DNA of 64,000 nucleotides from Desulfotomaculum nigrificans DSM 574 (GCF_000189755.2 NZ_KI912183.1:1800257-1864256), one strand, 5' to 3'; shown: positions 1 to 8,813, counted from the first letter of the stretch. Numbers and translations are program-made. Notes: a model not told the origin generated them from the sequence alone.

Positions 1-457
1 CGGTACCCAGAGCGTTCTTAGCAGCTTCTGCAACGATGACCTTGTAGGACTCACCGTTTAACATGATCTGCCAGCGGCCACCACGAACATAGTTGCCGTC
101 TTCTTTCTTCCAAATGGGCAGACCCCATTTTTCAAACAGGTGAACGCTGGAGTCAACGTGACGGGCAATGTTAGCGACCAAGTCATCACGAGCAATACCC
201 ATCAGGTCGTTTTTAACGTACTTAACATAATCTTCAACGGTGTTTTCGCCTTTAGCAACACCCAGGTATTGGTTAATAGCAGACAGACCCATAGCAACGG
301 CACCGGAACGGTCCATAGCAGCCTTATCCACCAGGGTAACCTTTAAGCCGTTTTTCTTAGCCCAATAAGCTGCTTCAACGGCTGCGCCGCAAGCTGCCAT
401 ACCGCCACCAAGGATCAGAATGTCGGTATTCACTACAACAGTTTCAAAGTTCGGCAT
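1..457 (-). CDS. aprA: Adenylylsulfate (APS) reductase alpha subunit, N-terminal part
   Basis: This is the first 152 residues of the FAD-carrying subunit that reduces APS to sulfite and AMP in the cytoplasm; the rest lies beyond the left edge. The ATG at 455-457 follows GGAGGAGG with good spacing. A flavin-binding LGGGMAACGAA motif lies near residues 16-26, and the sequence continues as a typical AprA Rossmann region. It sits 34 bp downstream of aprB on the same strand, so the two are co-transcribed. In Gram-positive sulfate reducers this cluster often continues into qmoAB, which cannot be checked here. Confidence 0.95.
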   Translation of the reverse strand, partial: MPNFETVVVNTDILILGGGMAACGAAVEAAYWAKKNGLKVTLVDKAAMDRSGAVAMGLSAINQYLGVAKGENTVEDYVKYVKNDLMGIARDDLVANIARHVDSSVHLFEKWGLPIWKKEDGNYVRGGRWQIMLNGESYKVIVAEAAKNALGT

Positions 458-491
458 TATATTAACCTCCTCCGATAGTTAATTATCTAAA

Positions 492-935
492 TTACTTCTT
501 GAAAGCAGGCAGTTCAGGAGTACCGATAGAATAGGGTTCAGTGAACAGAAGCTCGTTGTTCAGATCTTCCTGGTCTACGGTATAACCGCCGGTGGGATCA
601 GCGCTACCTTCAGGAGTGGTACGGATGGGGAATTTAAACCGCTTCAGTTGGCCGTTACGGAATTTAACGGTCCACATGATGCTGTCAGAACTTCTGAGAG
701 GTACGCAACTAGCACCCATGGGAACGAAGTCAGCATAGCCACGAACGTCAATAGCTTGTTGCGGGCAAATTTTAACGCAGCAGTAGCACTCCCAGCACTG
801 GGAAGTATCACGGTTATAGGCTTTCATTCTTTCTTTGTCCAGAACCATTAAGTCATTGGGGCAGATGTACATGCAAGCGGTTTTGTCTTGTCCCTTGCAA
901 CCATCGCACTTTTCAGCAATTACAAAGCTAGGCAT
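492..935 (-). CDS. aprB: APS reductase beta subunit (two 4Fe-4S clusters)
   Basis: AprB is the ferredoxin-like subunit that passes electrons to the AprA flavin. At 147 residues it has the usual AprB length. Cluster ligands are visible as C10, C13, C21, C25 and C47, C50, C53, C57; the irregular first spacing (CxxCx7CxxxC) is characteristic of AprB. The C-terminal tail is the segment that wraps around AprA in known structures. A GGGAGGT ribosome site precedes the ATG. The 34-bp gap to aprA implies one transcript. A 429-bp gap separates it from sat upstream. Confidence 0.96.
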   Translation of the reverse strand: MPSFVIAEKCDGCKGQDKTACMYICPNDLMVLDKERMKAYNRDTSQCWECYCCVKICPQQAIDVRGYADFVPMGASCVPLRSSDSIMWTVKFRNGQLKRFKFPIRTTPEGSADPTGGYTVDQEDLNNELLFTEPYSIGTPELPAFKK

Positions 936-1173
936 TTTTTTACCTCCCTATTTCTAATTTTAAAGACTATTCGTCTTTAACAGGCCTTATTTATTGAGAT
1001 CATTTAGCATAAACCATTTCCCTACCCGCCGGTGTAACGGATTCTCAAAATGATTAGTTCGGAAACCCCGATTTGGTTATTGACTGCATCTTTACTTATT
1101 ACTTGCCGGTAATTTCTTGGGCCTTACCACCTCCTCCAAACAGGTTACTTCACCAGCAGTAAGGGCCTTATTG

Positions 1174-1215
1174 CCGTTGGTATAGCGGAAACGGAATGTT
1201 TCCCTACACCAACGG
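1174..1215 (-). other. Long imperfect hairpin in the sat-aprB spacer
   Basis: In the 429-bp gene-free stretch 936-1364, CCGTTGGT at 1174 pairs with ACCAACGG ending at 1215. An inner GGAAAC/GTTTCC stem surrounds a 5-nt loop, with one mismatch and one bulged C. There is no U-run, so it is not a plain intrinsic terminator. Being between sat and aprBA in the direction of transcription, it may act in mRNA processing or partial attenuation. The rest of the spacer shows no gene or clear promoter. Confidence 0.5.
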
Positions 1216-1364
1216 ATTGAATTTCAAATACCGGTATATATAAAGATGTCAAACTGTCAATTATCAGACAGATCATTTATGTCGAATACTGTAGGATATT
1301 AGTATAGACTTACTAATGCTATAAGTCTTACGCAACCCACAAGTCGGCGGAAAACAATTTATAC

Positions 1365-2534
1365 TTATTCTTTAAGACCTTGATAGTATTTGGTGAGGAT
1401 TTCCAGAACTTCCTTACGGCCAAACTCAAGCGGCGGCAGTTCGCCTCTGGAGAACATTTCGCGAACCTTGGTGCCGCTGATGGCAATACGATCTTCTTTG
1501 CCGTGCGGGCAGGTCTTTTCTGTGGCCATACCCATGCACTTCTTGCAGTAGTAAGCTGCGGTAACTTTAATGGGTTGGCAAAGAATTTCGCCGGGCTTGA
1601 ATTGATCAAAGATTTCTTGGGCTTGGTAAGGTGTATAGTAGCTGCCTACACCAGCGTGGTCACGACCAATCAGGATGTGGCTGCAGCCAAAGTTTTGACG
1701 GAAGATAGCGTGGAGAATAGCTTCCTTAGGACCGGCATAGCGCATTTCCATGGGATATACGCGCATTTCAACATACTTGGGATTGAAGTAGTTTTCCAGG
1801 TGAGCTTTGTAAGCTTCGAAGCGAACTTCAGCCGGAATGTCACCCTTCTTCAATTTACCAACGATGGGGTGGATAAACAAGCCATCACAAATTTCCATAC
1901 CGATCTTGCACAGGAACTCATGGGAACGGTGCAGGGGGTTCCTGGTTTGGAATGCAGCAACGGTATTCCAACCCTTAGATTCGAACAGTTCACGGGTTTG
2001 TGCCGGGTGAGCATAGTAGCCGGCATACTTGGTGGCATAACCCAATTCAGAGAAGGTAACGATATCGCCACCAATGTAAACATCGCCCTGGGCCATAACC
2101 TTTTGCACGCCGGGGTGCTCAAGATCATCGGTATAGAAAGCTGCCTTGCACTCTTTTACTTTGTCGTAGGTATACTTATCAGCTACGGTGATGATACCAA
2201 CATAAATGCCGGTTTCATCGTCAACCAGAGCCAGTTCGTCTCCCTCTTTAATGGTTTCAGCTTGCTCTTTGGTTACTGCCAGGGTTACAGGCAGGGGCCA
2301 AGCTAAACCGTTAGCCAGGTGCATGTTGTCCAATACACTTTCATAGTCTTCTTTTTTCATGAAACCAGTCAGCGGAGAGAACGCACCCATACCAATCATC
2401 AAGCAGTCAGATGTTTCACGAGAACTCATACGTATTACGGGCAGTTTTTCAGCCTTAGCCTGCCATTCCGGGCGCTGTTCTCTGGGGACCAGCACAGGAG
2501 TTAATTTCCCACCGTGGGGTTGCACCAATGCCAT
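1365..2534 (-). CDS. sat: Sulfate adenylyltransferase (ATP sulfurylase)
   Basis: Sat makes APS and pyrophosphate from sulfate and ATP, the entry step of dissimilatory sulfate reduction. The 389-residue protein is a single-domain ATP sulfurylase without an APS kinase domain. The nucleotide-binding motif QTRNPLHRSHE lies near residue 196, and GRDHAGVG and ISGTKVREM follow in the expected order. A short Cys-rich stretch (YCKKCMGM...CPHG) near residues 330-345 is typical of prokaryotic Sat enzymes. The ATG follows AAGGAGG. It lies between hdrB (383-bp gap) and aprB on the same strand. Confidence 0.97.
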   Translation of the reverse strand: MALVQPHGGKLTPVLVPREQRPEWQAKAEKLPVIRMSSRETSDCLMIGMGAFSPLTGFMKKEDYESVLDNMHLANGLAWPLPVTLAVTKEQAETIKEGDELALVDDETGIYVGIITVADKYTYDKVKECKAAFYTDDLEHPGVQKVMAQGDVYIGGDIVTFSELGYATKYAGYYAHPAQTRELFESKGWNTVAAFQTRNPLHRSHEFLCKIGMEICDGLFIHPIVGKLKKGDIPAEVRFEAYKAHLENYFNPKYVEMRVYPMEMRYAGPKEAILHAIFRQNFGCSHILIGRDHAGVGSYYTPYQAQEIFDQFKPGEILCQPIKVTAAYYCKKCMGMATEKTCPHGKEDRIAISGTKVREMFSRGELPPLEFGRKEVLEILTKYYQGLKE

Positions 2535-2917
2535 TGACTATACGCCTCCTTGTTCATTTAAAAATGTTCTTTCTTAGGGGTATAAGCCCTAATTTTGTGA
2601 ACACAAACACTTGTTTAATTATGCACCCAGCTCAGTCCAGTTCCTTCCGGTGCAGGTTAATCAGTTAACTTGATGGCATTTTGCACCAACAAAGTTACTA
2701 ATCAACCACATGTAAATGACATATCATTCACATACTGTTGAAGATTGTCATTGTTTCTGTTTTGCTCGTTACACCTTTTGTCACCGGACTCCCGTCTTGA
2801 TTTGACAGGTGCTGGTAAGCTTTTGTGATTTTTCTGTAATAACTTATTCGACTTTAATTTCTGTATTCCTGCTTAACCTTAAGAATTTGTGAAAAAAATT
2901 TTTTGCCAGGAATGGTA
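2535..2917. other. Gene-free spacer between hdrB and sat
   Basis: No convincing reading frame, strong hairpin or clear promoter was found in these 383 bp. An AT-rich run follows the hdrB stop codon. A TTTGTG/TTCACAAA element near 2594-2606 is weakly reminiscent of Rex-type redox operators but too imperfect to call. Confidence 0.4.
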
Positions 2918-3787
2918 TTACATCCAGTTTTTAAGGGCTTCGTTAGGGGAAACAATGCAATAATCCAAACCGGCCGCCTTGCGGTCTAAACCATAGGCCA
3001 GGGCCATCAATTGGGTAAAGAATAATACCGGCATTTTATATTGGGTATTAAAATTTTTATTCACTTTGACCTGATAAGCATCCAGGTTCATTTGGCACAA
3101 AGGACAAGGGGTAACAATAACATCCGCTCCTGCCTCATGGGCACTCTTAATAATTGGATAGACAGTGGAAATGGTAATCTCAGGGGAACTTAAAGCCATG
3201 GCACCGGTGCAGCATTTCAATTTGTGGGAGAACTGAACCGGTTCGGCACCCAATGCGCTGATTATTCCATCGAGAAAAGTGGGATTCTCGCAATTGTCAA
3301 ATTCCCGCAAGGCCCTCACCGTTTGACAGCCTACATAGCCAGCTACTTTAAGTCCTGTCAGAGGTTTGACTACCTTTGATTTAATTGTTTCCAGACCAAC
3401 ATCGGAATACATGACATCCAACAGCATCCGTACCTTTAACTTACCGCTGTAGGAAAGGTTGTCTTTACTCAAAGCATCGTTAGCATTAGCTTTAAATTTA
3501 TCATCAGCAAATTTTTTATTTACGTTACCTAAAACCGCATAGCAGGAACTGCAAGTGGCAACTACATCTTGCTCACCCATTTTTTCTGCCAAGGCCAGGT
3601 TTCTGGCAGCCAGCACATCAGCAGCAAACTGACCTATTACACTGGATGTTACTGTGGAGCCGCAGCAGTTCCAATCTTCAATTTCTTTTACTTCCAGTCC
3701 GAGCTTTTTGGCCACTTCCAGGGCTGACTGAGTATAACTAATGGCCGTTCCTTCACTGGCACATCCGGGATATAGTGTAATCTTCAT
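2918..3787 (-). CDS. hdrB: Heterodisulfide reductase subunit B-like (CCG domain) protein
   Basis: HdrB-type proteins carry two CCG domains that bind non-cubane iron-sulfur clusters and perform thiol-disulfide or quinone-linked electron transfer. Both CCG signatures are visible: an N-terminal set with NCCGS and TCSSC, and a C-terminal set with GCQT, KCCTGAM and CPLCQ. The ATG at 3785-3787 is preferred over an upstream in-frame GTG because AGGAGG is correctly spaced only from the ATG. It then starts 1 bp after the hdrC stop. In Gram-positive sulfate reducers HdrBC is thought to replace QmoC in passing electrons to APS reductase; that role is inferred from context. Confidence 0.9.
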   Translation of the reverse strand: MKITLYPGCASEGTAISYTQSALEVAKKLGLEVKEIEDWNCCGSTVTSSVIGQFAADVLAARNLALAEKMGEQDVVATCSSCYAVLGNVNKKFADDKFKANANDALSKDNLSYSGKLKVRMLLDVMYSDVGLETIKSKVVKPLTGLKVAGYVGCQTVRALREFDNCENPTFLDGIISALGAEPVQFSHKLKCCTGAMALSSPEITISTVYPIIKSAHEAGADVIVTPCPLCQMNLDAYQVKVNKNFNTQYKMPVLFFTQLMALAYGLDRKAAGLDYCIVSPNEALKNWM

Positions 3788-3788
3788 A

Positions 3789-4388
3789 CTAGTGACCACC
3801 CTCCTTGGCGATTTCTGCGGCCCGATTTAACACCTCGCGTAATTTGCCAGGGTTTTTAACACCTTTAGGAGGTAACAATGGTAAGCGCCGGTGCAACATC
3901 ATGCCTTTACCAACATCCTGCATATCTAAAGCCATTTTAACAAAATTACCCAAACCGATTTTTAAACCATAGTTCAGGGTAAGTCCGCCTTCCCAAATAC
4001 GACCCCGTTTGAATACATCTTTGGCATACACTTCAGCCATTGCCTGGGAATTGTGTTTGATGCCATTTTCCACTGCCAAGTGTCTCAGGTCGTGCATCAC
4101 ATCCATCATCGGCACCCCGCGCGGACAACGGCAGGCACAGGTATAACAGGAAGTGCATAACCACATGGTGTTGGCCTTGAGCACCTCGTCCTTGGCACCG
4201 GCTCTAATCAATTGGATTATGCGTCTGGGAGATAGGTCCATTTTTTCTTTAAGGGCACAAGTGGTAGGACAAATCCCACACTGCATGCACATCTTAACCC
4301 ATTTCCCGTTCTCCATTTGGTAAACTCTTTTGGTAAATTCCGGGTCGTATTTCCTTACAGAATTATCCTTTGCTGCAACTTCAGACAT
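3789..4388 (-). CDS. hdrC: Heterodisulfide reductase subunit C-like 4Fe-4S protein
   Basis: This cytoplasmic ferredoxin-like protein is the electron-transfer partner of HdrB. With the ATG at 4386-4388 (GAGGG upstream) it has about 199 residues. The two 4Fe-4S motifs are C34, C37, C40, C44 and C78, C81, C84, C88. The frame extends 14 codons further upstream, but no ribosome site supports that start. It is the first gene of the hdrCB-sat-aprBA series and is preceded by a good sigma-A-type promoter at 4575-4603. No membrane segments are evident, unlike the QmoC fusion of Gram-negative sulfate reducers. Confidence 0.9.
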   Translation of the reverse strand: MSEVAAKDNSVRKYDPEFTKRVYQMENGKWVKMCMQCGICPTTCALKEKMDLSPRRIIQLIRAGAKDEVLKANTMWLCTSCYTCACRCPRGVPMMDVMHDLRHLAVENGIKHNSQAMAEVYAKDVFKRGRIWEGGLTLNYGLKIGLGNFVKMALDMQDVGKGMMLHRRLPLLPPKGVKNPGKLREVLNRAAEIAKEGGH

Positions 4389-4574
4389 TCGCTTTCCCTC
4401 ACTTCCCTTGGGCATTCTTCCATGCAGCATAACAATACTTGCTGCTGTTAAATTCGGATATTCGCAATTAACTAGTAAGCAAACGACCCAATTAATTTAG
4501 GATTGTGAATATCCGAACAGGAACCAACGCAAAAGTCCCCTGACACCTCCTTACCAAAGATATCAAAACCCAGA

Positions 4575-4603
4575 AACATATTAAAAATAAATTAATTTGT
4601 CAA
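4575..4603 (-). promoter_or_regulatory. Sigma-A-type promoter for hdrCB (and probably sat-aprBA)
   Basis: On the minus strand, a perfect TTGACA -35 (4598-4603) is followed after 17 bp by TATGTT (4575-4580). The predicted leader to hdrC is about 180 nt. The surrounding sequence is very AT-rich. Confidence 0.65.
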
Positions 4604-4940
4604 GTAAATAAAAAGTAAAAATAAAAATCCTTGTTCTTTTAATCACTATATCATTACTTATTTTATGTTGACAAGTGTATTTTTATGGTGATTAAAATTC
4701 GGTTAGCCAACCATTTTGGATTAATTTAGCAGATATTGATGTAATTATGTCATAACCTTGTCAAATATTGTGTCAAGCATACGACAGAATTACGACTTAA
4801 ATTCTTTTTATTCGTTATTCGCTATTAGAATTTGGAATCCTGCATTGGTACAAGCTAAAAAATCATTTTTTTAAACTACTATCTAAACTTAAATGTATAC
4901 ATTTATCATTTATTTATACCGATTTTTCCATCTTTATCCA

Positions 4941-4969
4941 TCGTCAGTTAGTCAGATATTTGTTATAAT
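4941..4969 (+). promoter_or_regulatory. Promoter for the YkgJ-like gene
   Basis: A perfect TATAAT -10 (4964-4969) is preceded after 17 bp by TCGTCA (4941-4946), a 4/6 match to the -35 consensus. It lies about 37 bp upstream of the ATG at 5006, in the divergent region shared with hdrC. Confidence 0.55.
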
Positions 4970-5005
4970 TATAACTCAATAACATCTTAAGGAGATGAGC
5001 ACGGG

Positions 5006-5743
5006 ATGTTACAACCTGTAGAACTATACTCTGCTCTCGGAAAAGCGGATCAAAACAACTTTTTTCAAGAACTACAAAAAATATATGATAGCCTGCCACA
5101 AACCACCTGTGCCGGTTGTGCTACCTGTTGCAATTGGGGCAGCCCACCAGCTTTTTTCATTGAATATTTAAATATGTACAAATACCTGCGGGACAACCTA
5201 AAAGACAAATGGACGGAATTTCTGGAAAAGTCAACCGAATACTATTACCTGGAATTAGTAGACCCTAAACAAAAATGCCCCTTTTTAAACAGTGATAATA
5301 AATGTTCCATTTATCCGGTACGTCCTTTCACTTGCCGTTCCTTTGGCTTATTATCCAAAGAGGATTTTGAAACCGGTGACCGGGGTCTGCAGCAGCTAGC
5401 TAAAAAATATTGGGAAGATTATGGTATCAAAATTGCTGACGAGTTGGTTAATTCTGAGTTACCCTGGTGTGACAAAGTTGTGTCCGACCGCGGGTCTTAT
5501 ATCCCTAAAGTAGATTTGGCCGGTTTAGCCGTCCAAATAGCTAAACTTGACTATACCTTCTTTCCCCAGGAACTGGTGGATCAGGAAGGGACCTTACTCT
5601 CTTACCCTGCTCACCTGATGAATACGGTTTTAGGGACTGGGGCCCGCGCCCGTAAAATTAAAGTGATGAAGGAATTTAGTGACTTTGGCACCAAAAACCT
5701 GCTCAGCACCTTTATAGAAAAGGCTCGAACTTTCCAATTTTAA
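5006..5743 (+). CDS. YkgJ-family cysteine-cluster protein
   Basis: The 245-residue protein has the YkgJ signature: CAGCATCC near residues 32-39, followed by CPFL, CSIYPVRPFTCRSFG near residues 91-112, which together provide a metal or Fe-S site. The function of the family is not established; members are predicted zinc or iron-cluster chelators. The start has AAGGAGATG upstream. The gene is monocistronic, with a hairpin right after its stop. No membrane segment or signal peptide is visible, so a cytoplasmic location is likely. Confidence 0.8.
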   Translation: MLQPVELYSALGKADQNNFFQELQKIYDSLPQTTCAGCATCCNWGSPPAFFIEYLNMYKYLRDNLKDKWTEFLEKSTEYYYLELVDPKQKCPFLNSDNKCSIYPVRPFTCRSFGLLSKEDFETGDRGLQQLAKKYWEDYGIKIADELVNSELPWCDKVVSDRGSYIPKVDLAGLAVQIAKLDYTFFPQELVDQEGTLLSYPAHLMNTVLGTGARARKIKVMKEFSDFGTKNLLSTFIEKARTFQF

Positions 5744-5752
5744 GGATTTCAT

Positions 5753-5778
5753 AACCCTTCAGCCATTACTGAAGGGTT
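5753..5778 (+). terminator. Hairpin after the YkgJ-like gene
   Basis: Perfect 10-bp arms AACCCTTCAG/CTGAAGGGTT enclose a 6-nt loop 10 bp after the stop. The T-run is weak. Confidence 0.6.
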
Positions 5779-5878
5779 AGCTTGTTTGCAAAGCAGCAAT
5801 ACTATAAGAGGATTTAATGGTAATCTTTCAGCAGGATTTTAGCCTTTGTCGGAGAAAATATGCTAAGGAGGTGAAATT

Positions 5879-6250
5879 ATGGCGAAAATTGACGCTGCTC
5901 TTGATTTGTGTGTAGAACTTGGTAAGGTTTTGGCCCAAACTGACGAATATAAAAATATGAAGCAAGCTGAAGCCAACCTGCTACATAATGAAGAGGCTCA
6001 AAAGCTAATGGAGGAACTGCAATCTTTGCAAATGCAGATCCAACGGAAAAAGTTAGCCGGTTTGGATTTAACTGAGGAAGATAAGAAAGTCATGCAAGAA
6101 ACCGAGCAAAGGGCCCTGAAAAACCCGCTCATCAAGGCTTCCTTTGAGGCCCACGAAAAATTCCAGGGTATCATGAGCTTGGTTAGCACCAAGATTAGGG
6201 AAGGAATCCGGGGTATAGATCAACCGCCCGCTGACGAGGACGAAGAATAA
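5879..6250 (+). CDS. YlbF/YmcA family protein
   Basis: A 123-residue, highly charged, helical protein of the YlbF/YmcA (DUF964) family. In Bacillus, YlbF, YmcA and YaaT form a complex that affects RNase Y-dependent mRNA maturation, competence and biofilm formation; here the role is inferred from family only. A strong AAGGAGGTGA precedes the ATG. The helix-rich core with ANLLHNEEAQKLMEELQ near residues 36-52 is typical, and an acidic tail (ADEDEE) ends the protein. It stands alone, closed by a bidirectional terminator. Confidence 0.8.
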   Translation: MAKIDAALDLCVELGKVLAQTDEYKNMKQAEANLLHNEEAQKLMEELQSLQMQIQRKKLAGLDLTEEDKKVMQETEQRALKNPLIKASFEAHEKFQGIMSLVSTKIREGIRGIDQPPADEDEE

Positions 6251-6272
6251 TGTCAAAAAATAGACTTCTTCA

Positions 6273-6304
6273 AAAAAATAGACTTCTGATGAAGTCTATT
6301 TTTT
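6273..6304. terminator. Bidirectional terminator between ylbF-like gene and response regulator
   Basis: AAAAAATAGACTTC (6273-6286) pairs with GAAGTCTATTTTTT (6291-6304) around a TGAT loop, giving a U-run in both directions. The left arm is duplicated just upstream (about 6255-6270). Confidence 0.8.
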
Positions 6305-6309
6305 ATTAA

Positions 6310-7008
6310 TCACTGTTTAGGAGCCTCAAACTTATAACCTACTCCCCAAACCGTTTTTATTAGCTCCGGTTGGGCCGGATTCCGCTCGATTTTTCTTCTT
6401 AACCTTCTGATATGTACCGTTACTGTATCCTCATCGCCTTCGTATCGGCTTTCCCAAATTTGTTCCAGTAATTGTAAGCGAGAAAATACTTGATTAGGAT
6501 GGGATGCCATTAACCAGAGTAAATCAAATTCTTTAGCCGTCAGACTTATTTCTTGTTCCCAAATACGCACCTGGCGGGTGGCAAGTTCAATATATACATG
6601 GGGGTAATTTAATATTTCCTGGCCTTTTTTGCGATCAGTGACACCTTTGCTGCGTCTTAAAACGGCTTTTACCCTTAAAGCTAATTCAGCTGGACTAAAG
6701 GGTTTGGTTTGGTAGTCATCTACACCCATTTTAAAGCCCACAATTTTATCCACCAGATCGTCCTTAGCGGACAATATGACAATAGGTACATCAGCAGCCC
6801 CTTTAATTTTTTGACAGGCCTCCAACCCATCCAGTTTAGGCATCATAATATCCAGTATTACCAGGTCAGGCTTCAGGGCACCGGCCATCCTGACGGCTTC
6901 TTCACCGTCCTGGGCAGCCACAACCCGGTATCCCTCCTGTTCCAGGCAATGAGTTACAATTTTTACAATCCTATGATCATCATCGGCAATTAATATGGTT
7001 CCGTTCAT
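6310..7008 (-). CDS. OmpR/PhoB-family response regulator
   Basis: About 232 residues: an N-terminal receiver domain with the acidic DDD near residue 9, phospho-acceptor Asp in LVILDIMMP near residue 53 and conserved Lys in SAKDD, then a winged-helix output domain ending in RRLRRKIE and a VWGVGYKF motif. The ATG at 7006-7008 is chosen over an upstream ATG because AGGGGG is properly spaced from it. No histidine kinase is adjacent, so the partner kinase is elsewhere or missing. It is a second, less likely candidate for reading the 55-bp promoter class described below. Confidence 0.88.
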   Translation of the reverse strand: MNGTILIADDDHRIVKIVTHCLEQEGYRVVAAQDGEEAVRMAGALKPDLVILDIMMPKLDGLEACQKIKGAADVPIVILSAKDDLVDKIVGFKMGVDDYQTKPFSPAELALRVKAVLRRSKGVTDRKKGQEILNYPHVYIELATRQVRIWEQEISLTAKEFDLLWLMASHPNQVFSRLQLLEQIWESRYEGDEDTVTVHIRRLRRKIERNPAQPELIKTVWGVGYKFEAPKQ

Positions 7009-7093
7009 AGCTACCCCCTGATACATATCTGGTTAATCGATTAGAGTACGTTTGACATTAAGGTAATAAATTCCTGCAGAATTTGATAGTTTT

Positions 7094-7519
7094 TTATCCA
7101 GGTTCCAATCCAATACAGATTAGGCCTCCTACAATCATTAACGCCCCAACCAATTGAAATTTAGTAATACTCTCCCCCAAAAAGATAGCGCTTAAAATAA
7201 TGGTAACCAGTGGCGATGTAGACATGATTAGTGTTACATTATTGATATTGCCGTATTTTAACGCCGCAAAATAAGCCAAGTCTCCCACCAAGGTGGCCAG
7301 GATGGCCTCTGCCCCGATAAAGAACCAAAGTCCCAGAGGGATTTGACCCAGTTGAAAGAAGGTTTTAGTACCGGCCAGATACCCTAATACCAAAGTGGCT
7401 GCCATCAAAGTCCGTAAACAGAGTACGGCAGCAGGTTCCACCTGGTATAAACCCAGCTTACCAAAAATAGGTGCAATTCCCCAACACAGCATGCCAAAAA
7501 AAGCCAAAAAAAGTACCAT
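7094..7519 (-). CDS. Half-size EamA/DMT-family transporter
   Basis: An integral membrane protein of about 141 residues with four to five predicted helices and one EamA domain. Most DMT exporters have two EamA copies and ten helices; the single-domain form presumably works as a dimer. The conserved segment with GNINNVTLIMSTSPLVTIILS near the middle marks the family. The ATG at 7519 is preferred to an upstream TTG. Substrate cannot be predicted. Confidence 0.75.
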   Translation of the reverse strand: MVLFLAFFGMLCWGIAPIFGKLGLYQVEPAAVLCLRTLMAATLVLGYLAGTKTFFQLGQIPLGLWFFIGAEAILATLVGDLAYFAALKYGNINNVTLIMSTSPLVTIILSAIFLGESITKFQLVGALMIVGGLICIGLEPG

Positions 7520-7810
7520 AATATTCCGCCCCCCCAAACTAAATATATGAGGCAGAATTAAAATTAATAGTATTTCTCCAAGAGTATAATTTTAAAAAAG
7601 GAAGTTAGGCCTCCATCTAGAAAATATATGTGAAATTAAAAGCCTACAAAACCGCCCATACTGTGGGGTTAAGTAAAATGACCATGTTATTCTAAAAATA
7701 AACATATTAGGTGATTTGTAGAAAAGTCAGTGCTTCAAAAGCGAAAAACGGCAATATCAAGAGATATTTGCAGTAATAAGTCAAAATATTGAGATAGGGT
7801 GGTGGTTAGC

Positions 7811-8425
7811 ATGATTGAGGGAAGGGACGTAATCAGGGCTAAGAGGGAAGTTTTGCTGGAAGCATCCCCTCAACCGGCTATGCCAAGTGTTATTACCGGT
7901 GTTGAGGATAATATGTTTTGGGTTAGTCTACCTAAAGAAGGTAATCAGGTTTTAGTACTACAGGAAGGGCAAAAGATAAAAATCGGTGTTTCTTTGAGCA
8001 GGGGATTTTATCAATCTGAAACAACCGTGCTGGCCCTGGGTAAAAACAAAGACCAATTTTATGGACTGGCTATACCAAAGGAATTCAGCGAATCCCAGGA
8101 AAGAAGGTTTGTCCGGGCCCGCCATGCCACCAATGTTTTATTTAAGGCGGGAAGTCTGACTGCACAAACAGCTCTGGTCAATTTCTCTGCCGGTGGGGTA
8201 ATGGTTTATTTAGTCCCCCAATTGACTAAAATTCTGCAATCAGGCCACAAAATTACCCTAACCTTAAACATCGATAACCTTTCCTTTGAACAGGAAGTAA
8301 AGTTGTCCTGGCAAAAGCAATATGCCAACATCCCCTTTGCCGGTTTTGAATTTGTTAACATATCCCCACAATTACAGGGGGTCCTGGCTGCTTTATCCAT
8401 TAAATATACGGAGGGCAAATTATAA
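7811..8425 (+). CDS. PilZ-domain (c-di-GMP-binding) protein
   Basis: About 204 residues: an N-terminal YcgR-like beta domain, then a PilZ domain. The c-di-GMP motif is complete, with RRFVRARH near residues 98-105 and NFSAGG near residues 124-129. Proteins of this layout slow flagellar motors or tune surface functions in response to c-di-GMP. A GTG four codons upstream is possible, but the ATG at 7811 fits the GGGTGGTGG better. A diguanylate cyclase (GGDEF) is encoded at 38.9-39.9 kb. Confidence 0.85.
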   Translation: MIEGRDVIRAKREVLLEASPQPAMPSVITGVEDNMFWVSLPKEGNQVLVLQEGQKIKIGVSLSRGFYQSETTVLALGKNKDQFYGLAIPKEFSESQERRFVRARHATNVLFKAGSLTAQTALVNFSAGGVMVYLVPQLTKILQSGHKITLTLNIDNLSFEQEVKLSWQKQYANIPFAGFEFVNISPQLQGVLAALSIKYTEGKL

Positions 8426-8478
8426 AACTTGTTCACCCGGTCATAATAATAACAAAACAAAGTGCGAGGTGCTTACCT

Positions 8479-8772
8479 ATGGCCATTACACCGGGTGAAA
8501 GAACCCTTTACGCTTATTTTGCCAACCTGCCCAGAGCGCGCCAGGCCGCGGCTGCCCTGGAGGACAAAGGTTTTACCTTACCTGTCGTCGACCGCACTAC
8601 CGGTTGGGATATGGGCACAGCCCTTTCCCAATCAACCCTGTACCCGGAAGGCACCGGTGAAATGTTAGCAGAAGTAAATTTTGACCGGTCTTATGTTTTG
8701 ATTCTCCCAACCACCGATGATCAAGTAAACAAAGCCATACGAATTATTAGAGAACACGGCGGAATTGTTTAA
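8479..8772 (+). CDS. Small conserved hypothetical protein
   Basis: A 97-residue soluble protein starting MAITPGERTLYAYFANLPRA, preceded by GAGGTG at good spacing and followed by a strong terminator. The alternating alpha-beta pattern with an N-terminal helix holding AAAALEDKG and a C-terminal helix KAIRIIREHGG resembles the ferredoxin-like fold of YflT-type stress proteins, but I do not recognise it with certainty. It lies 53 bp after the PilZ gene and may be co-transcribed with it. Confidence 0.7.
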   Translation: MAITPGERTLYAYFANLPRARQAAAALEDKGFTLPVVDRTTGWDMGTALSQSTLYPEGTGEMLAEVNFDRSYVLILPTTDDQVNKAIRIIREHGGIV

Positions 8773-8777
8773 CATAG

Positions 8778-8813
8778 AAGGACGGACAGCAAGCAGCGCA
8801 GTCCGTCCTTTTT
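8778..8813. terminator. Terminator between the small hypothetical and vanW-like genes
   Basis: AAGGACGGAC and GTCCGTCCTT form a 10-bp stem around a 13-nt loop, followed by TTTTT on the plus strand. It touches the stop of the convergent VanW gene. Confidence 0.8.

Noticed and set aside
1380-2306. 308-codon plus-strand frame opposite sat
   Set aside because: It is antisense to a clearly recognised, full-length ATP sulfurylase gene and has no ribosome site; a shadow frame.
2594-2606. Rex-like operator upstream of sat
   Set aside because: TTTGTG/TTCACAAA lacks the correct spacing and symmetry of known Rex sites, and no promoter could be placed beside it.
7620-7798. Possible c-di-GMP riboswitch upstream of the PilZ gene
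   Set aside because: The conserved GEMM elements are not present; only unremarkable A/T-rich sequence with isolated GAAAAACGG.
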